Assembly: GCA_028274465.1 (NCBI GenBank)
Contig: CM051455.1
Span: 91,706,365-91,770,364, forward strand
Source of the DNA: Plantago ovata
Taxonomy: Eukaryota; Streptophyta; Magnoliopsida; Lamiales; Plantaginaceae
Direction: 5' to 3'
Length of the DNA stretch: 64,000 nt
Made by a program: the position numbers and the translations under genes. Positions 11,333 to 24,115 of this stretch are shown one piece after another; the first letter of the stretch is position 1, and each line of letters opens with the position of its first letter. Below the pieces are notes generated by a model. That model was given only the letters and a program-made list of their open reading frames with translations. It was not told the origin of the DNA and did no database searches.

Positions 11333-11655
11333 AGATTGCATGTTAATTATGCTAAATATAAGTGCAACAACCTTAGCTAGATTAGTTCCATACTACCACC
11401 TGATTGTCATCAAACTAAACTACCAAGCTCTAGGATTTACTCTCAGCAACTTCACTTTCTTAGCTCATTTTTCCCCCCTATCTTTTTCAGCAAATTTATC
11501 TAATCTGATCTTGGTTACCTTGCGTGCTTGCGCTCTTTGTATATATTATTAGATTAGAGGAGTTTTTTTTCCTTGCAAGTTTTTTGTTATTCTTTTGTGG
11601 ATTCTGCTCCTTGGTTTCTTGTTTCCTCTTGTGCAGAAACTAGTTTCTTGTAAGG

Positions 11656-12597
11656 ATGAGTATGCGAGCTTCTTTGACAAGGTATGTGCAACCTCAAGGG
11701 CCTTGCATAACATTGGACGAAGATTGCAAGGATTATGACTTTGATCCTTCGTACTACTCCATTGTTTCCACGTTTTCGAGTGGTGATGATCCGAGATGGT
11801 TCTTAGACACGTTCGAGGAAGGTGTATTGAGGATACCTCGTGAGAATGTGGAGGAGGTTATTTTATCACATGAGTAGCTTTGTATAAGAGGATTTATGGG
11901 AGCCTTGAGAGGGAGCGCTCGAGAATGGCTCAAAATCCCGCCGTCAAGATCATTGCACAATTGTGGTGAAATAACCAACAAGTTTCTGGAACATTGGGAT
12001 TAGGACTCACCTCCCGGTTCAAAGACATGGACGTCTCGCATCGCTAGTCCGCCACCAGAAATCGACATAGCCAATGTAGAGGAATGTGGTGAAGAATCTA
12101 TTGATGAAGCCTCTTTAGTGCTTAGCTTGGATTCCACGTCCTTAATTGAGGATGTCAAGACTGTTGGTAAAGAAGAAGTCGTGGAGGAGGTGATGACTGA
12201 ATCCATTGCTTCACCTAAGTCATACAGTGTTGTCTTGAGTTGTGTTGATATCAAGGAGCTACTCTCTGAAGATTTTGGTGTCTCTGAATCGACATGTTTG
12301 GATTCTATTCCTATAGATTCTATTGCTACAGACACTCTTGATCTTGACTCCTATGTTCTGGTCCATGCACCCACCTATGAGTTTCAAGGGAGTTTTGATC
12401 CACTTTTCTCTTTTTATTTTCCATCCGATTCCCTTAGTTTTTTTTTAGATTTTGATTTTAATGATTTTGTTCATTTTAATTTTCAAGGAATCATGGACTT
12501 GCTTGAGCAGCTAAGGAGAGGAGCCAAGGATGGTTCCCAAGATGCAAGGAGTAATGGAACGGATGCACAAGATTCATTTCCATTTGATAATGGATAG
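11656..12597 (+). pseudogene. Short gag-like ORF of element D, two stops
   Basis: One frame runs from ATG 11656 to TAG at 12597 with in-frame TAGs at 11875 and 12001, about 313 codons. The N-terminal 120 codons resemble the core of a retrotransposon Gag (SAREWL, SRSLHN, KFLEHWD). The rest is acidic and Ser-rich, ending DSFPFDNG. It lacks a zinc knuckle and a protease motif. Element E has the same ORF with one frameshift, so the family protein is real although both copies are broken. Confidence 0.75.
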
Positions 12598-14388
12598 CCT
12601 TAGTGGTATTGCTTGCATGTAGTTTAGTTTTATCGCCTTCTTGCATTGCATGCATATTTATTTTTGAGCACTTCATTGTTTTTTATCCTATGTTTAAGTA
12701 TCTTTTGGTGATAGAATAGGTAAAAAGATGGTAAATTTGTGTATGGGACGGAAAAAACTCTACGCCGGGGTCTGGAGCTCTGAGGGCCACCCCGCCTGGG
12801 GCTCTCTAGATGCCCCAGGCGAACCGCCCCGCACAAGGGGCGGTGCGCCTGGGGGTCCAAAGCGCTGGGTGTCCGGATTTTCATCCGGACACCCCATTTT
12901 GTCCCATGTTTAAATTTATCGATCTTTTTATCATTTTTATCACCCGTTTTGGTTTCTCACGAGTTCCATTGATTAATACAGGTTACAGGTACTCTTCCAT
13001 CTCTCACCCAATATCCACTTTCAGCGTTCGGGACGTACGACGAAGTTCAGGTTTGGAGGGGGGTTATCTCTGGGTATTCCAGTGACGTATATTTCTCATT
13101 TCAACTCGTTTTTCTTAGGATTTAGTTTGTTAGTATGCATTCATCCTTAGTTGCATGATGTTGTGTGGAGTTTATTGCCAGATTTTTTGAACTTTTTTAT
13201 TGTATAGACTAAGTGTTTGTGACCATTGCCCATACATTGCATCTCTATGAAATAGTTTGAGGTTTGTCTCGCTTGGCTTGTCATATTTGTATGTGCACTA
13301 GTTAAACTTGGTAGTCTCGACATCACTATGTGGTGTTTTCTCTACTGCGGTTCGCGAAGGCCTTATAAAATGTTGCATGTTAGAGTCTTTGGTTGTATTC
13401 TCGTGTAATTATGTACCTAAGAGGCAACAAGTCTTCACCTTGCTTTTTGAGATTGCTAAATTCCTAGGAAGGAGGTAGAGTGAGGTGTGTAATCCTTTGT
13501 TTGAAACCTATTCTAATAAATAGGTTTGGGGAGGGGGTTACCATTACTATGACTTGTTTTTCGTCTTGTTGACTCATGTTGAGTTTGTTTTTATTTTTCT
13601 TGTGAGTTTGTGCTCCAACCTATTCTTTCGAATAGGTTTGGGGAGGTCGTTGTAGTGTCATTGTTATTTCCTTTCATTGTACTTCCATTGTGCTACTGCT
13701 GGCTATATGAAAAAAAAAAACTAAAAGAAAAAAATCGAAAATTCCAGAATTTGGAAAAAGAAAAAAAGAATAAGACCCAAAAAAACAAAAGAAGGGTCCA
13801 AGCAAGCCAAAAAGCAGTTTTAGCAAAGTATTGCATTATTTTTCAGCTTTTGTAGTTGTTCGTAATCGAGTTGTAAATTCTTCCTTGTGTTCTCGTGTCG
13901 CCTAGTCCAAGGCTTGTTCTAGACCACCCTCATCCTACCATTCAGGAAGTGGTGAAGAGTTTTTCTTTAAGAGTCGGGTAGAATAGGGGAGTGTTGTCTT
14001 TTAGGGAACCCTCCTTCGTTTGATGAGAGCCAGTATTGGTTCGACCTCTCTTGAGGGAAAGTCTCACTTGGTGAACAGTAGTAAGCCCTCAGTTTCATAG
14101 GCATGGGGCAACCATTTGTATTTTAATATGCACCACTACGTCGTCATTGACAAGGTCCAGGTAGAGAATGTTACGAGAGACTCTCTTGTTTAACAAAGTG
14201 CATATGTGAATGTGTATAGGTTCAATCGAGACATTTTTCAACCTACTTCCATGTTATGATTTGTATGGTCTTTGTTCATAAGCATTTGGTAGATACAATC
14301 GATTAGTTCTACTTGTTTGTCATGAGACTCCTCTTTGTGTTGCATGTAGTTTGCATAGAGTCTAGCTAGTTGCTTGAGGAAAAGCAAA
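12598..14388 (+). other. Non-coding 3' module of element D
   Basis: No credible gene. In order it holds: a large GC hairpin at 12813-12854 (18-bp arms with one mismatch and a 6-base loop); twin hairpins AACCTATTC-N4-GAATAGGTT at 13505-13526 (one mismatch here) and 13617-13638, each followed by TTTGGGGAGG; an A/G-rich tract at about 13709-13815; then conserved sequence up to the polypurine tract. The same order is found in E and, inverted, in H, G and F. Confidence 0.75.
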
Positions 14389-14406
14389 GGTTCGGTTTGG
14401 GGAGTT
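14389..14406 (+). other. Polypurine tract, element D
   Basis: GGTTCGGTTTGGGGAGTT ends exactly at the LTR start TGATGACAG and is conserved in E (40119-40136) and inverted in H, G and F. Confidence 0.8.
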
Positions 14407-15911
14407 TGATGACAGTGTTTTTTACACTATCATTCGGTTCTTTTTCACCAATTTAGCTATCCTCTTGCATGCATTTTAGTGCATTTTGTTAGAATAGTGT
14501 CAAGTTTCTATTTCTTTTGTTATTTTGAAAATCGCACTTTTGGATGTAAATCATGGCGAAACATTGAAGTTTTGGTGCAACAAGATCACCCGTGGCGTGT
14601 CAAGGAGTACCAGGACGTGTTTCAAGGCCAAAAGACCAGGTTTCGGAGCTCAAAGCCGTGCCCAATGCCAAGGAGAACATGAAATATTCGAGATATCTTG
14701 TATGAGGCGGAAACGGTAGTTCATTCGGAGTTCGGGTGAAGATTTTGGAGCCTTTGAAGTGAAATCTGGAAGTTCCATTTGCATAGTCTAAGTATTTTGG
14801 AAACCTGTCATCGATACGATATTGGATTTGGTTGAGCTTACAACCTACGCGTAGCTAACTCGAGGAGCTATCCAACGGTGGGTCTTATGTGCCAATCCGA
14901 GTTCGGACGCGCCCGGAATCTCTGCACGAACATAGAGGAAAAACTGGCAAACTTTTTGTCCGTGCCAGGCGGACCGCCGCGTACCATGCGGTCCGCCAGG
15001 GAGCTTCCGACAGCTATATATATAATTGTAATGGTTACGAATTTATATATCTTTCATCATTATTTTGTAGACTTAAACCCTAGAGCTTGTTCTGGGTATT
15101 TTTTCTCTTATAACTATTGTTTCTTAGCGATTTTGGAGCTTTGAGTAGACATTTGGACATCAATTGATCTCACCTTGCTAGATCTTTGTGAGTTTAGCAA
15201 TTAACCGGAAATTGACAACCTTTGGTGATAAATTTGTATCTCACAATTTCTGCTATTTATCTTTCAATTGAACTATGTTTTCTTATATGATTGTCATTGT
15301 TGTTTATGATTTTGATATGAGTAGCTAAGCATCTAGTTGGTGATAGTATGTAAATTTCGTAGCTAGGGTTCATATTATGCATGATTGAGTTTCTGAGTCT
15401 TTTACTTGTTTTATTGTTATATTCGATTCTTTGATCCTAGTAAGCCAATATCTTCGTAAAAAAAGTGTTAGAAACACTAGGACAATTCAAGATCATCGTT
15501 TTCAATATCTTCAATTAGAAGTACTGCTTGAACTAAGACTGACAACCTTAGCCAAGTATTAGTATAGATAGGAAGCTTTCAAAATACATGTCTACAACTC
15601 TGTTTTTGGTGTTTGTTAATTCGAATTACTTTTAAAGCAGTATGAGTTGCACTTTCATGCATAATTAGAACTTGATGGTTAGAATGAACATACTATCACC
15701 AGCTCTCATCATATATCGTTAAGTCAAGCTAAGTAGAATTTGTTTTCTGAATTTATATAGTTAGTTATTTAGTTAAAGCTAGTTTAGTCCATAGAGATCG
15801 ACACTCGAGGTCATGTTACCTATGCACTACGTGTTTTGTGTAGTTGTGAGTTTCCCTTTGGATTTCAAACAAATTTATTTGATTGTTCGGGTTTGACAAT
15901 CTCGTTCATCA
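14407..15911 (+). repeat. 3' LTR of element D (1,505 bp)
   Basis: It begins TGATGACAG and ends CTCGTTCATCA. It is a diverged subfamily: its GC palindromes are GGCGGACCGC (14968-14977) and GCGGTCCGCC (14988-14997), a perfect 10-bp inverted pair, placed just before the TATA at 15015. Confidence 0.85.
15015..15024 (+). promoter_or_regulatory. LTR TATA box, element D
   Basis: TATATATATA follows the GC inverted pair by about 17 bases, the same layout as in the other LTRs although the palindrome sequence differs. Confidence 0.65.
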
Positions 15912-15951
15912 CGAGCCTATGCTGGAGTCCCGAAAGCATAGAAATTCGGAA

Positions 15952-18900
15952 AAGTTTTGCTACTTTCACAAAGGCAGAGGGCATACCACCGATGAATTGT
16001 TAACCTCAAAACTTAAATTGAGAAATTAGTGCGCCGAGGGCAATGGGTTAACTACATTCGTTGTGAGGAACCTGTCCACCAACCTATCCATCACATCGCC
16101 CGCGAACCACGACGGGAGCCATCAACCTTCCCACCCCCACCACCTCCTCCTCCGGAGGGCGAGCGACATCGGGATTATGTAAGAGAAGCGAACTTTGAGA
16201 ATAGACCCATTCATGGGAGAATTATTACTATTGTCGGAGGACCAGCGGGAGGAGATAGTCGCAAGGCAAGAGAAAGGACCGCGAGCGACCTTACCGCAAG
16301 AGACCCCAAGTATGGACAAGTTGCGCCGAAAGGAACAACATGATCTCCTTCGATGATAGTGAACTTCCTCTGAGACATGCCAAAGGAGGGGACACTCAAG
16401 ATCCAAGTGCTCCTTTGGTACTGTCTCTTGATATTTTCTGCTTTGAAGTCCCAAAGGTACTGGTCCATACCGGAAGCTCAGACAATCTCATTTTCACAAG
16501 AACTCTCAAGAAGATGAAAATTGACCCGAAGGAAGGATTGAAAGAAGTGGTGAGCACCCTAGTAGGGTTCGGAGGACAGCCAATAATGCCCCTCGGGAGT
16601 TTGGTCCTACCAGTGTCCATGGGCAAGGACCCTTTCAGAGTAACAAAGTCGGTTACATTCTTGGTAGTCGATATTCCTTTCGACTATTATGTGGTAATAG
16701 GGTGACTCACATTGTCTCAATTCAAGGCCGTTGTCTCAACCGTCCACAACCGCATGAAGTTTCCTTGCGACGACGGAGCCGTAGGGAAAGAAATTGGAAA
16801 TATAAGAGAGGCGTGGGAATGCTATACTCTTTCCGCAAGTGTGACCTCGAGCGCACGTTTCTCCCTAGGAGACAGGGATCCGGAAGCAGGAGCAAATACT
16901 TTTTACTCCATCCGAGCGACCCGGACCCGAAGGAAGTCTAAAAATCCTAGCCCGACAGTAAGGCGGAAAAAAGTGGTCCAGAGAAAAGAACAAAGTTTAG
17001 CAATGGCAGAGGGAAAAGAGCACGAAGAGTACAAAGTAATTCCTCCCATCCCTCCGACCTCGAAGAAAAAAGCATTTTTTGAAGAAAACAAAATTGAAGC
17101 GAAAGAGGCTTTGGAAGAAATTCAAGTGGTAGAAGGGTCCCCCGACAAGGTCACAAGGATAGGGACAGAGATGAACGCCGAGGTACGAATGAAGGTCATC
17201 CAATGCCTCAGGGACAACAATGTTGTCTTTGCATGGAGTACGAAGGATCTCAAGGGAATTGACCCTAGGGTCGCGGTTCACCATCTAAACTTAGATCCCA
17301 AGATCACCCATATTCGCGAGAAGCGAAGAGACTTTGGTCCGGAGGACAACGCCATTATTGAAGTCGAGGTCCAGAGGCTATTGAAAGCAGGGCACATCAA
17401 GGAAGTAAGATATTCCGATTGGGTTTGCAATGTTGTCCTAGTAGAAACGGGCGAAGGGAAATGGAGAATGTGCAACAACTTCACTCGCCTCAACAACTTT
17501 TGTCTGAAAGATCCTTATCCCCTTCCTAGTATTCATCAACTTGTGGATTCCACCGCCGGATGTGCACTACTCAGCTTCATGGACGCCTACCAAGGCTTTT
17601 ACCAAATCAAGATGGCGAGGGACGATGTGCCCAAGACAACCTTCTTTGCCAATGGCAATGACTACTGATTCAACGTCATGCCTTTCGGACTCAAGAACGC
17701 GGGAGCAACTTACCAACGCCTAGTGAACAAGATGTTCAAGGAAGATATAGGCAAAACCATGGAATTTTATATTGATGACATGCTAGTGAAGAGCAAGACG
17801 GAGGACCAACACGTCGATCACCTCAACAAATGCTTCGCGATCCGGAGGAAGTATGGTATGAAACTTAATCCGGCAAAGTGCACATTTAGTGTCAAGGGAG
17901 GCAAGTTCCTTGGTTACGTATTGACCGACAGGGGAATAGAAGCATATCCAGAAAAGATCAAAGCCATCCTTGACCTTCCGCAACCAAGGACACTCAATGA
18001 GGTACAACAATTGGTTGGAAAATCCATCGCCCTAAGTCGTTTCATCTCAAGATCGGCCGAGAAGAACTTGCCCTTCTTCAAGGTCCTGAGGAAGAGTAAT
18101 CAGTTGGAATGGACAAAGGAGTGTGAAGAGGCTTTTGATAAACTAAAGCAATACATGTTGTCGCCACCTTTGTTATCAAAGCCGGTGGACGGAGAACCAT
18201 TATACATGTACCTTGCGACCACCCCGGAGGCAATAAGTTCTGTCCTAGTACAGATCCAAGGGAACGATCATATGCCAATCTATTATTTGAGCAAGGCGCT
18301 CACAGGTGCGGAGACGAGGTACTTGGACATTGAGAGATTGTCGTTTGCCTTGGTCTACACCGCAAAGCGGCTCAGACCGTACTATGGTGCACATAAGGTT
18401 ATTATCTTAACAAGCCAACCTCTCAAGCAAGTCCTAGGGTGACCTAAAATGAACGAAAGAGTAGCAAGATGGGAAATCGAGATTAGAGAGTTCGACATCA
18501 ACTACCAAGCCCCGTTAGCCAAGAAAGCTCAAGTCCTAGCAGATTTCTTGGCCGAGTATCCCGCCAAGGACCCTATGGATATCGACCCAAAGGAAGCTCA
18601 ATCAGATTCCGCTATGACGATCGACTCCCAAGGACCACAAGTGAGCGAACACTTCAAGGCCCTATAAGTGGTGTTGAAAGGATTCAAGGAACTAGCCCAA
18701 GCTAGTAGGGAAATTGACATGTCCAACGCCGAAGACGCTATGCTTTATCGTCCTGAGACCAATGACCGAAGGGAAGAGTATACCCCCAGTCACATATTCT
18801 TCTCAATGATGTGGCCATGGAAGAAGAAAATTCTCAGATCATCGTCCAAGGACCAAAACCCACGACGGAGGGTCTGGAGGAAACAACAAAAGGTATGAAG

Positions 18901-19593
18901 GAAATAGCCGAGGGTCCGGAGGAACCGGTCCAAGAAATCATGCCTCCCGTGCCAAAGGAACCAAAATATCATGGAGATGTTTGAATTTTACAAGTAGAGA
19001 GGTCCGGAGGAATTGGAATTTACCACAGGAGCCCTGGAGGAGCCGAGTTGGAATACGCGGTGACCTTAGGCTTCTCGATCTCAAACAATGAAGCTGAGTA
19101 TGAAGTAATTCCAATTGGTCTCCGGATGGCCAAGGCACTTCAAGTGAATAAAATCAAGCTTTTCACTGACTCACAAGTGGCCGAGAGACAGTTGTCCGGA
19201 GCATTCAAAGCAAAGAAGAGATCCTTGCTAGAGTACAAGGACGCTATCAAAGAAGAAATGGCACACTTTGAAGAATACCAAGTGGAAAAATTTGCTAGAG
19301 AATTCAACGGGAGGGCGGATGCCTTGTCAAAATATGCATCTGCGTCCGGAGGCGTAGACACTCGGAATGTGATACTTCGGAAGATGGAGCTTTCGTCCAT
19401 CGCAAGTTCTCAAAAAACCACGCAAGGTATGTTCACTATTAATACGACCCCGAGTTGGATGCAACCTATCGCTGCCTATCTGATGCATGGTATCCTCCCG
19501 AGGGACCGTGCGGAAGCAAGAAGGGTCAAAGGAAGAGCAGTAAGATACTTCGTCCAAGTGACATATCTTTACAAGAGATCCTTTAGAGGCACA
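15952..19593 (+). pseudogene. T gag tail, protease, RT and RNase H (5' part of pol), broken
   Basis: A zinc-knuckle-like gag tail (CYFHKGRGHTT) begins at 15952, then a proline-rich linker. The protease region (16340-16705) keeps the family context, but its catalytic Asp codon is CAT (16466-16468), giving HTGSS. RT has FYIDD (YIDD codons 17768-17779) and QGFYQIKM. Next comes RNase H, then a second RNase H-like part (19048 on; NNEAEYE, TDSQ) typical of Tat elements. In-frame TGA stops at 16703, 17666 and 18440 each replace an expected Arg; a TAA at 18665, a TGA at about 18896 and frame changes near 16030, 16330 and 19040 add to the damage. The frame reaches the S insertion at 19593 open. Confidence 0.85.
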
Positions 19594-19953
19594 TGATGGA
19601 CGTGTATTTTACACCTTCATTCAAGTCTTTTTTCACCTATTTAGCTGTCCTCTATGATAATTTAGCTATATTATAGTGCATTTTATTAGAATAGTGTCAC
19701 GTTTCCCTTTAGTTTGCATTTTTCAGGTTTTAGGTGAAAAACGTGATTTTTCGGGCAATTATATTGAAGAGAACGAAGATTCGGTGTTTCGTTGTCATCC
19801 GTGGTGTATCTAGAAGGTTCCGGATGAGATTTGAGGTCTAGGGGTCGAGTTTCAAGGCTTAAAGGTCACTAGAAGGCAAAATCCGAGTCCGAAAAGGAAA
19901 AGAAGACCAAAAACGCGTCAAAAACGCGTTCCTCGCCGACTGGAGCTCCCGGG

Positions 19954-21250
19954 TGATGAACGTGCGGATGTCGTGCTCCGAGTTCACGCAAATAAATTTG
20001 TATTTAGCCAAAGGCAATCCACAACTACAACGAAAACCGTAGTGTAGCAGTAGAATGACTGGAGTGTTGTTCTCTCAGGACTATAACTAGCTTTATCTAT
20101 TTAACAAGAGAATATAAACAGCAGACAGATAGCAAAGGGGGTTTCTAGCAGATAATGGATATTGGTGATAGTATGGTCCTTCTTAACATAACGGGTCGAT
20201 AATCATGCATAAATTCCTCGGTCTTGCATAGAGATATTTGAATCAATCTAGTGTCCTGTTGCAAATATTAAGCACTACGAAGATAATTGGTCTGACAAGT
20301 CAATCACTATTGTCCTAATGTGTTCCGTAATTATTCAACACTACGAAGATAATTGGTCTGATGGTCGACAAGTGTCCAATTGTGCATAATAATTAATACA
20401 ACATACGAGAATTTAGGTTTTGTCTGATCAACGAAATAAAGCAATGACACGGAGTATAATGCGCGATATAGCCATTAGCATGATTATCTACCCTTCGCTA
20501 AGAATTCACATACTACCACCAACGATAAGTTTAGCTACTCATAATAGGCATGCAATCAACATAAATCATAGAAGAAAACATGTTGACAGAATATAATAAA
20601 ATAAGTAGAATAAAACTATAAGATACAAAGTTACCGAAGGTTGTCAATCTCCGGATGATTGCGATCCTACGAGCTCCAAACTGCTATGAAAAAGTATCCC
20701 CTAAGCTACGGAACTCCCAGGACAGGCCCCGGGAAGTTCCTACCTAAAACTATAGAGAGAGGTGAGAAAGTAGGTCTGGAAAGATATAATTTTCGGAGAA
20801 AACTGAGCAACTATATATAGGCCCCAAAATACTGTGGGGCGGGCGGTTCGCCCGGTGTGGGGCGGTTCGCCCCACCTCTGGCGCGGTTCGCCCCAGAGAA
20901 TTTCTCGCGGAATTCTGCGTTTTCGACGCGTTTTTGGATTTCTTCCCCTTTTCGGACTCGGTTTCTAACTTCTAGTAGCCTTCTAACCTCCAGATTCGGC
21001 CCCTAGACTTCAAATCCTATCCGGAAACCTTCAGATACTCCAAATAGGATTCTGGAACACCAATTCCTTGTCAACTTCAATATAATTGTCCGGAAATCTT
21101 CGAATTTCAACCAAAACCTGTAAAATAAAATCTAAATGGAAACGTGACACTATTCTAATAAAATGCATTAAAATATAGCTAAATTAACATAGAGGATAGC
21201 TAAAATAGGTGAAAAAGACTCGAATGAAAGTGTAAAATACACATTCATCA
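19954..21250 (-). repeat. 3' LTR of element H (1,297 bp)
   Basis: Ends TGATGAAC and ATTCATCA. It has TATATATA at 20812-20819 and GC palindromes at about 20835-20900, including the perfect GTGGGGCG-GTT-CGCCCCAC. Confidence 0.9.
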
Positions 21251-21268
21251 AACTCCCCAAACCGAACC
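21251..21268 (-). other. Polypurine tract, element H
   Basis: On the minus strand this reads GGTTCGGTTTGGGGAGTT and abuts the 3' LTR. Confidence 0.8.
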
Positions 21269-22808
21269 TTTGCTTATCCTCAAGCAACTAAGCTAGACTC
21301 TAATGCAAAAAACATGCAAGACACAAAATGGAGTTTCATGCCAAATAAAATGAACTAATCTACTGAATCTATCAAATAACATATGAACAAAAACCATATG
21401 AATCAAAGCATGAATAAGGGTTGAAGAATACCTCGATTGACTTATACACATCCACATAAGCACTTATATCAAGACAAGATAGTCTCTCGTAACATTCTCT
21501 ACCTGGACCTAGTCAGTGACGACGTAATGAAGCATGCTAAGATACGAATGGTTGCCCCGTCCCTATGAAACTGAGGACTTACTGTTGTTCCACCATGTTA
21601 AGACTTTTCCTCAAAAGAGGTCGAACCAGTACTGGCTCTCATCAAACGAAGGAGGGTTCCCTATAAAAGATAACACTCCCCTATTCTACCCATCTCTCAA
21701 GTAAAGTCTTAAGCTATTCACCACTTCCTGAATGGCAGGACGAGGGTGGTCTAGAACAGATGACACTCAAGACAAAAAAGATAAAAAATAGAAAATTACA
21801 ACACGATTACGAACATTGCAAAAAATGGAAAATAAGACTCAACACTTTGCTAAACTGCTATTTGGCTTTTTTTTTGGACCCTTCTTAGCTTTTTTGGGGT
21901 CTTTTCTTTTTTTCTTCTCTTTTTTTTTTTTCAGATTCTTTTTTCTTTTTCTTTTTCTCTTATTTTTCTGGAATTTTTCCTTTCTTTTTTTCGATTTTTT
22001 CTAGCCAGCAGTAGCATAACAAAAAGAGAAACAAAATGACTCACACGACTTCCCCAAACGTATTCGAAAGAATAGGCTGGAGCACAAAAATTCACAGAAA
22101 AGGAAAAATAAACTTACGATGCGGAAATAAAAACAGAAACAAGTCTAACGAAGGTGTAACCCCCTCCCCAAACCTATTCGGAAGAATAGGTTATAAACAA
22201 AGGATCACACATCCTCACTCTACCTCCTTCCTAGGCATTTAGCAATTTCAAAGCATGGTGAAGACTTGTTGCCTCTTAGGTACATAATTACTCGGGAAAA
22301 CAACCATAAGACCCTAACATGCATCATCCTATTATAAAGGCCTTCGTGAACCGCAGTAGAGAGAACACCACTAAGTGATGTCGAGACTACCAAGCTTAAC
22401 AAAGTGCAATACATAAATGTGACAAGCCAAGCGAGAAAAACCTCAAACAAATTCATAGAGATGAAGCATACGATTAATAGCATAGTTAGTTGATCTACTC
22501 AATAAAAAAGTTCAAAAAATTCGGCAATAAACTCCATATATAACATGCAAGACTATCCTAGGATGAATGTAGTGAATGCAACCTAAAAAAAATCTAACAA
22601 AGCGGTAAACGTGCAAATTCAAATGCAAACAAAGAACAAGATACTAATCAACACAAAGCCAAACAATACTTAACATCACGGTTCACATCCCATCCCCCTT
22701 ATGATTCTTAAGCTAGCCCCTAGCAAAAGAGAATGAGTAATAAGAAGTGATCCTAGATGTTACCGAACGGTTTGGCCTCGGTTGGCTGAGAGTGGACATG
22801 CGAAAGGA
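21269..22808 (-). other. Non-coding 3' module of element H
   Basis: No gene seen. It contains the T-rich (purine-rich in sense) tract at about 21865-22003 and the twin hairpins at about 22057-22077 (partly decayed) and 22171-22192. The last 300 bases next to ORF2 match F closely but not D, E or G, so they belong to the ORF2 module. Confidence 0.7.
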
Positions 22809-24110
22809 CTAATCATCGGGATGGTAGTCCCCATAAAAGTCATTCCACATGTCATTCACGAGCTCATTGGACTGACGTAGAGCCTCCTGTTGCTACTGGA
22901 TGAGCTGTTGCTGCTCCCACATGTGCTGCCTATCCTCTCGGCGATGCTCCTCGAATATCTCCCAATCGCGGTTGTGCTGGACAATGTGCCTGTCGATGTC
23001 CTGTCGCATGGCCGCGTTGTTGGCATCAATTCTATCGAAGCGGCTGTCGAGGTAGGTACGGAATTCAGAGATGTCAAATCCTCTAGACCCCTATGGTGCT
23101 CTAGGTGGTGCATGTGGCGCTCTATGGACAAACGGGATATCTGGGATAGGGGCTTCACCAACATCTGCCTCCATAGTATCCTCATGATCGGAATCATTTG
23201 GCTGGAATGGTGCTCCTACATCAGTAGCGGAAGCTGTGGGGTTCTTCAACTGATACCTGTTGAGCTGTATCTCAATGGTCGAGGGTGAAAGGGCAGCGAC
23301 CTCGCAATCCCCCTCCTTAATATCATCTACCCCATGATACTTGCGTACGCTGTGATGAAGCTTGGGAAGATGAAAGGCTTCCTCTTCTTTTCCCAGTGGC
23401 GCTCGTACTCCTCATACATAATGTGCCCTATGTCGATCTGATGTCCGTCTATGAAGCAGTAGAGGAGCTCGGCGTAGTAGGGCTGAATCCATGTGTCATT
23501 CTTCCTCGGGATCAAGTCGGAGATGCAAAATTTCATCATCACCTTAGCTTCAATGCTAAGGTCGCTATAACTGATCCGTCCAGGTTGTGCCCCGATTTCT
23601 GGATATCGGTACTCCCTGTTGCAGATCACGTCTGTGATGTGTCTCTATCCCCCTAGAGGTCCTCGAATACAAGTAGGCATGGTCGCTCCCTGTGAATTCC
23701 GGGTTTCCGAAATGGATGAAGGAAGAAATGTACTCTGGGTTCCACGGTATAATCAGGCCTCGGACTAGCACCCCATTCTTCTCCTCGAGATCCGTGTATC
23801 CAGTGTAGAACTCTTGGAGGAGGCTCTCGTCGTAACCTTTGAACCTGTTGGAACTGTACCATGCCCAATTCCTTTGTGACCCCAAACGTGACAGCGTCCT
23901 ATATCCCGCTCTATCCACTGCGGACTCAGGAATGTCAATCCTCCTATCTGGGATGATCGACCTTCCTCCATCGGCCATCTCCGCCTCTAGCCTTTGTCGC
24001 ACCTCTATCGCAGCGACAGACAACTCGAACAAATGGTGAGATGGTTGGGAGCTTGATGCCACTCCCTTCCCCTTTTTGCTAGAGCCGGCTCTCCTTGACC
24101 TCGGTGCCAT
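22809..24110 (-). pseudogene. ORF2 of element H (plant transposon/Athila ORF-like), broken
   Basis: It starts at ATG 24110, just 3' of the candidate intron, and ends TAG 22809, 434 codons against 435 in F. The N-terminus is basic (MAPRSRRAGSSKKGKG). The middle resembles the plant retrotransposon ORF family called putative plant transposon protein: WYSSNRF, FYTGY, VRGLIIPW, then IEAKVMMKF, YAELLYC, IDIGHIMYEEYERHW and FPSFIT. The C-terminus is Gln/Arg-rich and probably coiled coil. A 2-base loss near 23650 and a 1-base loss near 23345 disturb and then restore the frame. A TAG at 23091 is shared with F; another is at about 22896. Its position 3' of gag is that of an Athila env-like gene, but no membrane segment is seen. 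Confidence 0.7.
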
Positions 24111-24115
24111 GATTC

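Larger units (their letters stand above)
11333..15911 (+). mobile_element. Athila-like element D (short-gag type), missing its 5' LTR
   Basis: It has the same parts in the same order as complete element E: CT-rich leader, short gag-like ORF, non-coding 3' module, polypurine tract and LTR. Its 5' LTR and primer site are absent, because element C is inserted at 11333 and everything beyond has been lost. The 3' LTR is followed by CGAGC and then by gag-tail sequence of element T, so D was inserted in T. Confidence 0.8.

Noticed and set aside
20835..20900. Regular short palindromes looking like a CRISPR array
   Set aside because: No equal-length unique spacers, and the setting is a plant LTR next to a TATA box.
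21816..22004. Phe/Leu-rich ORFs over T-rich tracts (also 53838-54168 and 59646-59924, and Lys-rich ones at 39312-39605)
   Set aside because: Low-complexity translations of the conserved purine tract; sequence varies freely between copies.
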